Below, one piece after another: positions 40,142 through 47,953 of a stretch of 64,000 nt of DNA (position 1 is its first letter; every line of letters begins with the position of its first letter). The position numbers and the translations under genes are program-made. Under the pieces are notes generated by a model. It was not told the origin of the DNA and did not search any database. It saw nothing but the letters and a program-made list of their open reading frames with translations. Origin of the DNA: JAUSFM01 sp964343705 (GTDB lineage: Archaea > Nanobdellota > Nanobdellia > Woesearchaeales > UBA12501); contig CAYFJX010000006.1 of the NCBI GenBank assembly GCA_964343705.1, positions 70,956-134,955 on the forward strand, read 5' to 3'.

Positions 40142-40660
40142 GAAAAAAGATTGTCCTGATCGCTTTGGTCCTTGTTTCCATTCCCAGGGACTTTTAAGAT
40201 TCTTTAAAGAAATAGGGGGGATTTTTGCCAAGGGTGTTGAGAAATCTGGAAAAGGAAAAGGTTCTTTTCCAGTCAGCAATTCTATAAATCCTCTTTCACC
40301 ATCACCAGGTATGGCATAGTCAATGAAATCATTGTTGCGTTTTGCTTTTTCAGCAAGACCAAGCATGTGCGGTCCTCCAAAAACAATCTTACTTTTTGGA
40401 TGGTGTGCTTTGACTTTTTCTGCCAATACCAATGCATTGTCGTAATTACTAAACCACGTACCAAAACCAACAATGTCAGCGTCAATACTATCAAGAAGCT
40501 CTTTGTCACTCATAACATTGCCATCAAACACTTCAACTTCAGCATCAGGCACTTCTTGTTCTGCATACACTGCCAATGTGAGAAGCCCAAGTGGTGGAAT
40601 AGGTTGGTCCTGTGTTACTTTCCCTTGACTATGTCTTGAAAATATTAATTGTGCTTTCAT
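40109..40660 (-). CDS. Cobalamin-binding-type N-terminal domain of the radical SAM protein (frameshifted)
   Basis: A 183-codon frame with a Rossmann-like B12-binding-type domain: DQPIPPLGLLTLAVYAEQ at the start, EVEVFDGNV, DIVGFGTWFSNYDNA, KIVFGGPHM and IPGDGERGFIELL. These are typical of the N-terminus of B12-binding radical SAM enzymes, though the DxHxxG cobalamin ligand motif is not seen, as in many family members. It loses frame after residue about 173 and ends 10 residues later with an unrelated tail (NIVVVLE). Its ATG overlaps the stop of the preceding methyltransferase gene (taATG). Confidence 0.7.
   Translation of the reverse strand: MKAQLIFSRHSQGKVTQDQPIPPLGLLTLAVYAEQEVPDAEVEVFDGNVMSDKELLDSIDADIVGFGTWFSNYDNALVLAEKVKAHHPKSKIVFGGPHMLGLAEKAKRNNDFIDYAIPGDGERGFIELLTGKEPFPFPDFSTPLAKIPPISLKNLKSPWEWKQGPKRSGQSFFPSQNIVVVLE
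40142..40148 (-). other. Slippery heptamer at the radical SAM frame change
   Basis: Minus-strand ttttttc read as t-ttt-ttc in the upstream frame is a classical X-XXY-YYZ -1 slippery site. A -1 shift here joins the two radical SAM frames without a gap. A cccc run follows, so an assembly indel in the T6C4 homopolymers is the competing explanation. Confidence 0.45.
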
Positions 40661-41481
40661 TATTCCATCTCAAATGTTATCAGATAAAATTCTCGTGGAC
40701 TATAATCTAGCTCTATGCCTTGCTCTCGTAATCCTGTATCAATTGCTTGTGCAGGAATAACATCATGACGTAGCACTTTGAAGCCAGGAAGCATTCTTTG
40801 TATCTCATACTCATCAATAAACTCTTCAGGAGGATGACTATGGCCAATTCGTACGTCATCTATTGCACGACACGCTGCAATAACATCAGCGTACTGTTCT
40901 GGATCTTCACGTATTCGTTTGGTGAATTGGACGTCGCCTATGACTGCATACCTTTTTTTTTCTAATTGTGTGGTCATTCGATCAAGCTCTTTCCCAAATG
41001 CTTCTTTACTTCCAAGACTAAGTGCAATTTCATGGGCTGCTTTAAGTATGAAAACAACCCCTCCATAATACTTGTATCTTTCATTAGGAATATCTTGCAT
41101 TCCTAGGCTTTCAGACTGATACAATACACTAACATATCCTGGTGGGGTAGGAGATCCCCGTAATCCATACCCTTCGCCAGGAATTCTTGGTCTTGTTTTT
41201 CCTAACTCTGAAGGTTCATAACCCTGTATTGACGCGTCAATCCCTGCTTCATGAAATAGTTCAGCCAAAACTCCTGTGCCAGAGCCAATGTCTATAACAT
41301 GTGGAAGTAAGCTAAGTCTTCTTTGTCTTGCATACTCAGCAGTCATGCCCCATCGTCCTGCAACAGCTTCAGGACTAAAAAATTCTTTTAAATGCTCTAT
41401 AACCAGATCATAGAATTCAGTATCTCCTCTAACAAAACGTTCATTATACTCAGTCCCGTCCATTTCGTTAAACTTACTCAT
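40660..41481 (-). CDS. Class I SAM-dependent methyltransferase
   Basis: A 273-residue protein. The SAM-binding motif I is VIDIGSGTGVLAELFHEAG, with an acidic residue after the next strand (GYEPSE). The middle (about 115-170) has an insert with Pro/Gly/Tyr that could form a substrate lid. The C-terminus ends in a beta-strand pair (PREFYLITFEME). Substrate unknown. It overlaps the preceding methyltransferase by 4 nt and the following radical SAM gene by 1 nt, so all three are coupled. Confidence 0.75.
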   Translation of the reverse strand: MSKFNEMDGTEYNERFVRGDTEFYDLVIEHLKEFFSPEAVAGRWGMTAEYARQRRLSLLPHVIDIGSGTGVLAELFHEAGIDASIQGYEPSELGKTRPRIPGEGYGLRGSPTPPGYVSVLYQSESLGMQDIPNERYKYYGGVVFILKAAHEIALSLGSKEAFGKELDRMTTQLEKKRYAVIGDVQFTKRIREDPEQYADVIAACRAIDDVRIGHSHPPEEFIDEYEIQRMLPGFKVLRHDVIPAQAIDTGLREQGIELDYSPREFYLITFEME

Positions 41482-42176
41482 CGTGGTATCAACTGATAAA
41501 TTGAAAAAGTTCCTTGCTGTAATCCAGTATCTACTTCTTGTTGTTTCAATTCATGTACGTCATAGCCGTGCTTCGGCCCGTGCACTGCTGGATTATTTCC
41601 TTCTCCAGCAAAATGAAAAAATGGGTGTAGCAAATACCCACCAGGTACAAGATGGTGCTTTGCATCGTGTAAAAAACATTGAAGCAAAGGTCCAGGGTCA
41701 AGCATAGCATGTGAAACAGGAAATTCTGAAAAAGGCCAGCCATGAAAAAAAGGATGGTTGAATGTGATTACATCTGCACGCTCAGGAACATTTTCAAATA
41801 AATGTCCTTGGCGCACTTTACAGATATCACTCAAATCATAATTTGCTACATTTTCACGAGAATTTGTAACTGCGGCATCCATGATGTCAGTGAGGTACAC
41901 CTGGCTTGCCCCACCCATTGCCATAACAATGCCTTGTATCCCCGAACCACAACCCATATCTATTGCAACTTTTCCTGTGTAATGCTCTGGGTGTGTATGT
42001 AAGTATCGTGCAAACTGCACTGCAGTCATAACTTCAGGACGAAGTACACCCGGGTGTACAACAAACCCTGCGAGAGTTGCTCTTTCATCCAATTCAATAT
42101 CTATTTCATACTTATCATGCTGGTGCTGCTCAATCTGCTGACATACATGTTCCTCTTGTTCTGGTGTGAGTGTCAT
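41478..42176 (-). CDS. Class I methyltransferase (PrmA/small-molecule type)
   Basis: A 232-residue methyltransferase: motif I AIDMGCGSGIQGIVMA, motif II YLTDIMDAAV, and NHPFFHGWP in the place of the (N/D)PPY/F motif used by N-methyltransferases such as RlmG/PrmA/HemK. ATG 42176 overlaps the upstream gene stop by 4 nt, which is why it is preferred to ATG 42188. The amide or ring nitrogen of a protein or small molecule is the likely methyl acceptor, but this is inference. Confidence 0.75.
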   Translation of the reverse strand: MTLTPEQEEHVCQQIEQHQHDKYEIDIELDERATLAGFVVHPGVLRPEVMTAVQFARYLHTHPEHYTGKVAIDMGCGSGIQGIVMAMGGASQVYLTDIMDAAVTNSRENVANYDLSDICKVRQGHLFENVPERADVITFNHPFFHGWPFSEFPVSHAMLDPGPLLQCFLHDAKHHLVPGGYLLHPFFHFAGEGNNPAVHGPKHGYDVHELKQQEVDTGLQQGTFSIYQLIPR

Positions 42177-42727
42177 TGTACAATACATGGTCTTTTCATT
42201 TCTTCAATCACCTTTGCATAACATTCCATTCCTTGCCAGTGCCATCGTAATGCTTGCGCAATTCTCACTGGTGTTTCTCCATATGCTTCTACTATGCCTC
42301 TGATGGGAAACCAAGTGTCATTTCCTTTTCGTGCTGGATGTGCTCTGTCAAACACTGGTAAAGGAACATTTCCCACTATCAATGGTTTGCGTAATCTATA
42401 AGCATCTTTGAGAAGTAAACCCTCAGCACCATACCTTCCTTCGTCAAGCCAATACTTACTTCTTTTCCCCATCCCCTGCACAATGCCAAAAATAGTATCA
42501 ATGCCTTTGCCGCCATGGTGGCCTCGTTTTGTCTTGAAAATGATAAGTTCATCTTCTTTGAGTTTTGCCATATCTTCCAACGTGCTTTGAATTATTCTTG
42601 GATTTTGACGCCGCTGTTGTTCTGCTTTTATAGTAGCTTCTCTTTCTAGCTTTCGCTTACATCTCTCTTCTTCAGCTCTTCGTAAAGAGCTTGTCTGTTC
42701 ATCATATTGTGCTTCGTCGTATGTCAT
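42173..42727 (-). CDS. Hypothetical protein, first gene of the methyltransferase-radical SAM operon
   Basis: A 184-residue protein: a Glu/Arg/Gln-rich helical N-terminus (about 1-50), then a compact domain with KTKRGHHGGKGIDTIFGIV, YWLDEG and VPLPVFDRAHPARKG. The Gly/His-rich loop could bind a nucleotide or phosphate, but no family is recognised. A TATA-like gtataaaac at about 42739-42747 is closer to the ATG than usual. It opens an operon of four coupled genes and may provide the substrate or carrier for the downstream enzymes. Confidence 0.55.
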   Translation of the reverse strand: MTYDEAQYDEQTSSLRRAEEERCKRKLEREATIKAEQQRRQNPRIIQSTLEDMAKLKEDELIIFKTKRGHHGGKGIDTIFGIVQGMGKRSKYWLDEGRYGAEGLLLKDAYRLRKPLIVGNVPLPVFDRAHPARKGNDTWFPIRGIVEAYGETPVRIAQALRWHWQGMECYAKVIEEMKRPCIVQ

Positions 42728-42774
42728 TGTTCAAAGGTTTTATACAACTCTATTCATTTTTCAAAATCAAAAAA

Positions 42775-43485
42775 TTATTTCATAATCCTCACAAACACAC
42801 CTGCTCGTGTGTCTACTGGATCAAATCCTCTGTTGTGGTAGTCCATGTCAACTTCTCCACCAACACCTGCACGGAGGTTGTCCATGAGGTCATAGCCAAC
42901 ATGTCCTCGGAATACTCCTTTGAACACATTGTCTCCTTTTGCATGAATTGTTTCTGCATCAACAGTCAGTGGTCCAATATCATAGCTTGGCATGATAACT
43001 TGTACTTCACCAAGTGTTACTGGTCCAAATGACGCCCTTAGACTCGTGACTAACTGGGTGCCGCCAATATCATTTACTCGGTTAGCACCTGCTACAGGAA
43101 CAAGATCATCACCCACCATTCTCATCTCACCATAGGGGTTTATTCCTGCAAGGTCTGGGTCAAGTGTTACTGTGCTTAACATGAAAAATCCTGTCTTGTT
43201 CATGTCATAATCTACAGTTGCACGTACTCTTGTAAAATAGCCTATGTCTACTATGCCAAGGTCAACTGGGGTTGTTCTTGCTTTTACTTCAACTAGAACA
43301 TCATCTCCTCGTGCAAACACTTCTGCACTTGTTGCATGTGCAGTTGCTACTGTTTGTGTTTTGGCAAGCGCGTCAAGCGTAGCAGCAGCTGGGTCAGCAA
43401 GTGCCACTGTGCTTAGTGCTTTACTTAGCACTCGTGCTGCTCTATGTTTTCTGTACATGTCTCGTAGTTTTCCTAGTAGTGTCAT
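42775..43485 (-). CDS. Hypothetical beta-rich protein (possible beta-barrel-like)
   Basis: A 236-residue protein. A basic helical N-terminus (MTLLGKLRDMYRKHRAARVL) precedes an Ala/Thr-rich region and then about 150 residues of alternating beta-strand pattern with Gly/Asp turns (for example FRGHVGYDLMDNLRAGVGGE, ending RAGVFVRIMK). The alternating polarity resembles amphipathic strands of a barrel or beta-sandwich. No clear signal peptide. ATG 43485 is preferred over ATG 43494 because the latter abuts the ggag Shine-Dalgarno. It is preceded by a long structured leader. Confidence 0.5.
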   Translation of the reverse strand: MTLLGKLRDMYRKHRAARVLSKALSTVALADPAAATLDALAKTQTVATAHATSAEVFARGDDVLVEVKARTTPVDLGIVDIGYFTRVRATVDYDMNKTGFFMLSTVTLDPDLAGINPYGEMRMVGDDLVPVAGANRVNDIGGTQLVTSLRASFGPVTLGEVQVIMPSYDIGPLTVDAETIHAKGDNVFKGVFRGHVGYDLMDNLRAGVGGEVDMDYHNRGFDPVDTRAGVFVRIMK

Positions 43486-43517
43486 TGTTGTCATCTCCTT
43501 TCTTGTTTAGAGCTCAC

Positions 43518-43557
43518 GCTAGGTCTGATTCTTTTCAGAAGCTTCCCAACACCTAGC
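43518..43557 (-). promoter_or_regulatory. Structured 5' leader (stem-loop) of the beta-rich protein gene
   Basis: In the minus-strand leader, gctaggt (43557-43551) pairs with acctagc (43524-43518), and an inner ctga/tcag pair (43538-43535 with 43528-43525) stacks inside with a 12-nt one-sided bulge. A TATA box (acttataaag) at about 43608-43617 would start a leader of about 100 nt, unusual in a genome of mostly leaderless genes. It could be a riboswitch, a protein-binding leader or an mRNA stabiliser. Confidence 0.4.
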
Positions 43558-43710
43558 TCTTTTTTTTCTTTATTTGCTCTTTCTTACTCTTTAGTGAAGC
43601 AAGCTTACTTTATAAGTGTTACCTCGCCCTAAGGGGGGAGAAATAGGAAGGTTTATATGTTTTGACTCTTTAAAGTACCAAAAATCCAAACCTTTATATG
43701 TAAGGTGTAA

Positions 43711-43731
43711 TATATGACACTTATATGACAC
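43711..43731 (+). promoter_or_regulatory. Direct repeat at the start of the RHH-Fic gene (operator candidate)
   Basis: tatatgacac occurs at 43711-43720 and 43722-43731, 11 bp apart (one helical turn), with the second copy spanning the start codon. RHH proteins bind closely spaced short repeats on one face of DNA, so the encoded RHH domain may repress its own gene here. The TATA box cctttatatg is at 43691-43700. Confidence 0.45.
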
Positions 43732-44351
43732 AAATATATCGTACCACAAAAATACCTGAATTTTACTTTAAACAGATAGAAGACTATCTCAATACCTCAT
43801 CAGAATTTGTTTCAGTTTCTGAATTTATTAGGGATTCAATTAAAGATAAATTAAAATCTATTAAGAGTGCTAAATTACCTCATTTTCTGTTGACTAAAGA
43901 TCTTGTATTTAATGAAGAAACCATAAACATAGTTCACAAAAAAATCCTATTAAAAAATAATGAAAAAGAAATTCTCAAAGAAGCCATGTTTCAACCAATA
44001 ATAAATAAATCGTTGGATATGGATTACATGAAGTTTATCAGCAAATTTTTAGTGTATTTTGCTAAAATTCATCCTTTTGAAGATGGTAACAAGAGGACAT
44101 CATGGATTTTAGTAGATCTTTTTTTGCGATTAAACAACAAAAAATTACAACTTAAAGCAAAAAAAGAAAGTGAAACACCTGATGAAATGTTTATCTGGCA
44201 GAACAGTACAAATCAAAAAACAACAAGTGATGTAACTGAGTTTCTTAAAAAACATATTGTTGACTACAAAGAAAACAGTGAAGATCTTGATTTAGAAATT
44301 GAAAAATCAATAAAAGAAAATAAATTATTGCTTACAAAATTGTCACGATGA
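43725..44351 (+). CDS. RHH DNA-binding domain fused to a Fic/Doc domain
   Basis: A 208-residue protein. Residues about 4-45 (YRTTKIPEFYFKQIEDYLNT then VSVSEFIRDSIKDKL) have the strand-helix-helix pattern of an RHH (CopG/MetJ) domain. A helical Fic domain follows with the active-site motif HPFEDGNKRTS at 116-126. This matches HxFx(D/E)GNxR up to the Lys-Arg, but the second Arg of HxFxxGNxRxxR is missing, as in Doc-like kinases. The protein could transfer AMP or phosphate to a target, or be a regulated inactive relative. Its DNA is markedly AT-rich, which suggests recent acquisition. Confidence 0.7.
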   Translation: MTQIYRTTKIPEFYFKQIEDYLNTSSEFVSVSEFIRDSIKDKLKSIKSAKLPHFLLTKDLVFNEETINIVHKKILLKNNEKEILKEAMFQPIINKSLDMDYMKFISKFLVYFAKIHPFEDGNKRTSWILVDLFLRLNNKKLQLKAKKESETPDEMFIWQNSTNQKTTSDVTEFLKKHIVDYKENSEDLDLEIEKSIKENKLLLTKLSR

Positions 44352-44791
44352 TTATCTTAAAGAATTTTCTAGACTTAGAGAAGAAACACTTGGATCTTAA
44401 TACATATCAAACTATTGTGATTTTAGCAAAATACAATTTTGGTAAGTCATCACAGTGTACAAATAAGATATTTAATTTTTTTGGAAAGGAAAAAACATCA
44501 TATGTAACTTTCATAGACCAAAGCAAACCAAACTTTAATCCAAGAAAAAGTGAGCTTGAGTTTGGTCAATTAGTTGATGGTAAAATAATTATTTTTGATG
44601 AGATAAGTGATGAAAAAGCAAGGGATGTTGGCACCTATCTGAGGACATTAGTTAAAAAGAATAATGTGATAATTTTATCTAATCCTTATGGCCACAGCAA
44701 TAATCCTGAAAAAGAGATTGCTTTATTCAAAAAAATTGAGAGACTGGGAAATAATTGTCTTTTCATCTATGTGCAAGAAAAATGGAACTAA
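44348..44791 (+). CDS. Small P-loop ATPase-like protein paired with RHH-Fic
   Basis: A 147-residue protein. LAKYNFGKSSQ (27-35) is a Walker A-like loop (A/GxxxxGKS), GKIIIFDEIS (78-87) a Walker B with DE, and NNVIILSNPYG (105-115) resembles sensor 1 of AAA+/helicase-type ATPases. It is much shorter than a normal AAA+ module, lacking a lid domain. Its ATG overlaps the Fic gene stop by 4 nt, and its 3' end overlaps the TrmB regulator gene by 10 nt. No known family identified; it may power or sense the Fic partner. Confidence 0.6.
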   Translation: MIILKNFLDLEKKHLDLNTYQTIVILAKYNFGKSSQCTNKIFNFFGKEKTSYVTFIDQSKPNFNPRKSELEFGQLVDGKIIIFDEISDEKARDVGTYLRTLVKKNNVIILSNPYGHSNNPEKEIALFKKIERLGNNCLFIYVQEKWN

Positions 44792-46335
44792 AATTACTAG
44801 AAGAAATAGGCCTTACAAAGTCAGAGATCAAAGTCTACCTAGCCCTCCTCGAACTAGGCTCCTCATCAACAGGCCCTATTGTAGACAAGTCAGGAGCAGC
44901 AAGCAGTAAAATCTATGAAATTCTTGACCGGCTCATGCAAAAAGGGCTTGCAAGTTACGTGATCAAAGCAGGCACCAAGTACTTTGAAGCAGCTGACCCT
45001 AAGCGGTTACTGGATTACATGCAGGAAAAAGAGCAGCAACTCAAAAAACAAGAACAAGAATTAACAAAACTACTGCCAGAACTAGAACTAAAACGCACAT
45101 TAAGCAAAGAAAAATCAGAAACACTAGTTTTCAAAGGTATGAAAGGTGCAGAAACAGCATTTAATGATATTCTAACAACACTCAAGAAGGGAGAAGAAAT
45201 GATTGCCATTGGTTTTTCAGATGTCCACCAACAATTTCAGAATTTCCTGATAAATTTTCACAAGAAAAGAGCAAAACTTAGCATACGAGCACGAAAAATA
45301 TTTGGTGAAAGTCTTCGCTCAATGGTTGAAGAGATTAACAAACAACCCTATACAAAAATAAAGGTTGTTCCAACACAAAAAGACCCTGTTGCAATACTTG
45401 TGTACAAAGACAAAACCCTTTTTTCGCTTGCATGGGATTATCTATGGATTCAGGTAAAGAACAAACGACTTGCTGACGCTTTTAGAAACAACTTTGAAGC
45501 ACTGTGGGATGAGACAGTACATATCACTAAAGGCATGAAAGGAATGGAAACAGCATTCAATGACGTCCTCAAAGTCCTGAAAAAAGGCGAAACAAATCAT
45601 GTCTATGTTGTCGGTAAAATTGATGAGCCAATGAATGAATTCTTCAAAAAACATTATGCATTGCGGGCAAAAAAAGGAATAAAGACAAAAACAATTTTCT
45701 CAGAAGAAGGAAGAGAACACTATGAATCAAGAAAAAATATTCCAAACTTTGAAGGAAAAGTTATTGGAGGCCTTCCCTCTCCTGCAACAGTAAATGTTTA
45801 CGGCAATAAAGTTAATATTAGAATGGGAGATTCAAAAGACGTTGTTTCATTAGTAATTGGCAACAAACATCTTGCTGATTCCTTTTTAGAACAATTTAAA
45901 ATGATGTGGAATCAAAAAGTGCACGCTTTTGAAGGAGTTAAAGACGTAACTCTCTTTTTCAGGAACATCTTGAAAGAGCTCAAACAAGGTGACGAATACT
46001 GGGTTCTTAACCCAACTTATGGTTTGGGGGAGCCAAATAAAAAGCTTCTTGATTTTTTCCTTCCTTATCATAAAAAAAGGGCAAAAAAAGGAATTAAAGT
46101 CAATTTTTTAGTGAGCACTAAAGAAAAAAGAATAAAACCTCTTCTTGAAATACAGCCAATTTCTTACAAATATCTGCCTCCTAATTTTGAATCTCCTTTG
46201 CAAGTTGCATTCTATAAGAATAAGTTATACATTTGGATAGCACAGAAAAATCCAGTTGGCTTTCTTATAGAAAGTAAGGAGGCAGTTGACGCTTTTAAGT
46301 CTTATTTTGAACTTCTTTGGAATGCTAAAACTTAA
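44782..46335 (+). CDS. TrmB-family regulator with three tandem sensor repeats
   Basis: A 517-residue protein. The N-terminal winged HTH (MELKLLEEIGLTKSEIKVYL...GAASSKIYEILDRLMQKGLA) and a coiled coil (about 75-110, KEQQLKKQEQELTK) are as in TrmB sugar regulators. It is followed by three tandem units at about 113-243, 247-377 and 381-515, each beginning with a (V/I/A)(F/T)(K/E)G(M/V)K core, a helix 'FNDIL...LKKGE' and ending 'F..LW'. Usual TrmB proteins carry one such domain. ATG 44782 lies inside the ATPase gene and has no Shine-Dalgarno at normal spacing. Confidence 0.8.
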   Translation: MELKLLEEIGLTKSEIKVYLALLELGSSSTGPIVDKSGAASSKIYEILDRLMQKGLASYVIKAGTKYFEAADPKRLLDYMQEKEQQLKKQEQELTKLLPELELKRTLSKEKSETLVFKGMKGAETAFNDILTTLKKGEEMIAIGFSDVHQQFQNFLINFHKKRAKLSIRARKIFGESLRSMVEEINKQPYTKIKVVPTQKDPVAILVYKDKTLFSLAWDYLWIQVKNKRLADAFRNNFEALWDETVHITKGMKGMETAFNDVLKVLKKGETNHVYVVGKIDEPMNEFFKKHYALRAKKGIKTKTIFSEEGREHYESRKNIPNFEGKVIGGLPSPATVNVYGNKVNIRMGDSKDVVSLVIGNKHLADSFLEQFKMMWNQKVHAFEGVKDVTLFFRNILKELKQGDEYWVLNPTYGLGEPNKKLLDFFLPYHKKRAKKGIKVNFLVSTKEKRIKPLLEIQPISYKYLPPNFESPLQVAFYKNKLYIWIAQKNPVGFLIESKEAVDAFKSYFELLWNAKT

Positions 46336-47953
46336 TATCGGCAAGCACGTCTTTAATCTTGGTTTCTTCAGCAACATGCACAGATGGTTCTTCTTTCACA
46401 CTAACCTTTTCCTTGCCCATTTCACTAAAGAACTCATCAAGCACACGCCCATCCATATCCCTAATCTCATTCTCCAACCCAAACAATTTCAATACAGTGG
46501 GGCTTATGTCACGAACACTCAATTCCTTATTTTCTTTTACACCAACAACATCTTTTCCATACACACCAAAAATACCATGCAAGTCATGCGTTGCTGTCTG
46601 AGGATCCTTAACAAAATTAGTTCTCTTTATTACCTCATCTTTAAACGGATACGCACTTGACGTCAGAATCTTACCTCCTTCAACAAAAGGAATCAGGTCT
46701 GGACACTCACCAAGAGCTCCTCCTGTGTACACTTCATCACGTCGGTGTACTTCACAAGCAACCCCTTGTTTTTCCATGTCAGCAACAAGTTTTGTACGAA
46801 TCTCATGGCACACCTTGGCAGCATCTTTTACTTCAACACTCCCTTCACGCTCGCGCCCCTTAATATTCAAGAAAATATTGCCGACACAACCAGCACTAAA
46901 TGCCTTGGTTTTTTCCCAGTCAACATTCTGTTCAATTGCTTCCCAAGAAACATTACTCCTCTCTTTTTGAGGAAGAATCTTTTTCCTGATAGTATTGTAT
47001 AGTTTTGCCACTCCTTGTGGCATGTACCGCATCATTTTAGTTTTAATAAGGAGGCTAATAACAGGCATGGTTGCTTTTTCAAATGTTTGTGCATTCAAAA
47101 AACTCTTAGAACCAATAGCATCTCGCTTCTTTTTCTTAACTTTATCCTTGAAAACCAAGAATCCATTTTTCTCAAGCCACTTGTTAGTATGGAATGTTCC
47201 TTCCATCTCACACATACCATGATCAGACACAATAATTAATACATCATCTTTCCTCAACTTTTCCATGGCCTTGCCCATGCGCTCATCAATCAGCTGAAAA
47301 CCTTTTTCAACCACAGGGCCACAATCATTATTCCTACTTGTCTTGTCAGTATGCCACCTAAAATGTTGCAGTGGATCAATAACGTACACAGTCAAAGCCA
47401 TAAACCGTGCTCCTTCCTTATCCATCTTCTCAGTTAGTGCATATTCAAGCTGGTCAAACTTGTTATGCATCATCTCATTAATACGATCAGCAAAATCCTT
47501 GTTTTGGTATACAACACGAGCATAATTATCTTTGTTTTTCCACTCGTCAAAATTAACCCAGTCTTCACGAAGATGATCACCCTCGCCAAACGCAGGCTTT
47601 TTTCTAAACGGTGAACTCATAGGCACGCCAACAACACCACTCTTAATGCCATTACGGTCAAGAATCTCCCACAAGAATTCAGCCTTGCAATCACTTGGAT
47701 TATGAAACTTAGTCACTTTCAAATCTGTCCTGTCAACAGGGCCAAAGTCACACAAGCCATGCTTACCAGGGTTTTTACCTGTGTAAATAGTTGGCCAACC
47801 CATTGCAGTAATAGGGGGTACTTCAGTTCGCAAAGTGTGAAACAAACCCTTATCTAGCAGCTTCTTAAAATTGGGAAGTTTTCCCTCACTAACCATTCTT
47901 CGTAGCTGAGCATAAGGAACACCATCAACACCAAGAACAATAACTCTGCTCAT
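46325..47953 (-). CDS. Alkaline-phosphatase-superfamily enzyme (phosphodiesterase-like)
   Basis: A 542-residue soluble AP-superfamily enzyme. The first metal ligand and nucleophile region is VIVLGVDGVPYAQL ... ITAMGWPTIYTGKNPGKHG (Thr/Ser nucleophile candidate in TAMGWPTIYTG), with later metal ligands in VSDHGMCEMEG and ATHDLHGIFGVYG. These match the 'type I phosphodiesterase/nucleotide pyrophosphatase' group. It ends with a charged 30-residue tail. The gene overlaps the CDP-alcohol phosphotransferase gene by 4 nt, so it may act on the same phospholipid or glycolipid head group. Convergent with the TrmB gene, overlapping it by 11 nt. Confidence 0.82.
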   Translation of the reverse strand: MSRVIVLGVDGVPYAQLRRMVSEGKLPNFKKLLDKGLFHTLRTEVPPITAMGWPTIYTGKNPGKHGLCDFGPVDRTDLKVTKFHNPSDCKAEFLWEILDRNGIKSGVVGVPMSSPFRKKPAFGEGDHLREDWVNFDEWKNKDNYARVVYQNKDFADRINEMMHNKFDQLEYALTEKMDKEGARFMALTVYVIDPLQHFRWHTDKTSRNNDCGPVVEKGFQLIDERMGKAMEKLRKDDVLIIVSDHGMCEMEGTFHTNKWLEKNGFLVFKDKVKKKKRDAIGSKSFLNAQTFEKATMPVISLLIKTKMMRYMPQGVAKLYNTIRKKILPQKERSNVSWEAIEQNVDWEKTKAFSAGCVGNIFLNIKGREREGSVEVKDAAKVCHEIRTKLVADMEKQGVACEVHRRDEVYTGGALGECPDLIPFVEGGKILTSSAYPFKDEVIKRTNFVKDPQTATHDLHGIFGVYGKDVVGVKENKELSVRDISPTVLKLFGLENEIRDMDGRVLDEFFSEMGKEKVSVKEEPSVHVAEETKIKDVLADIKF

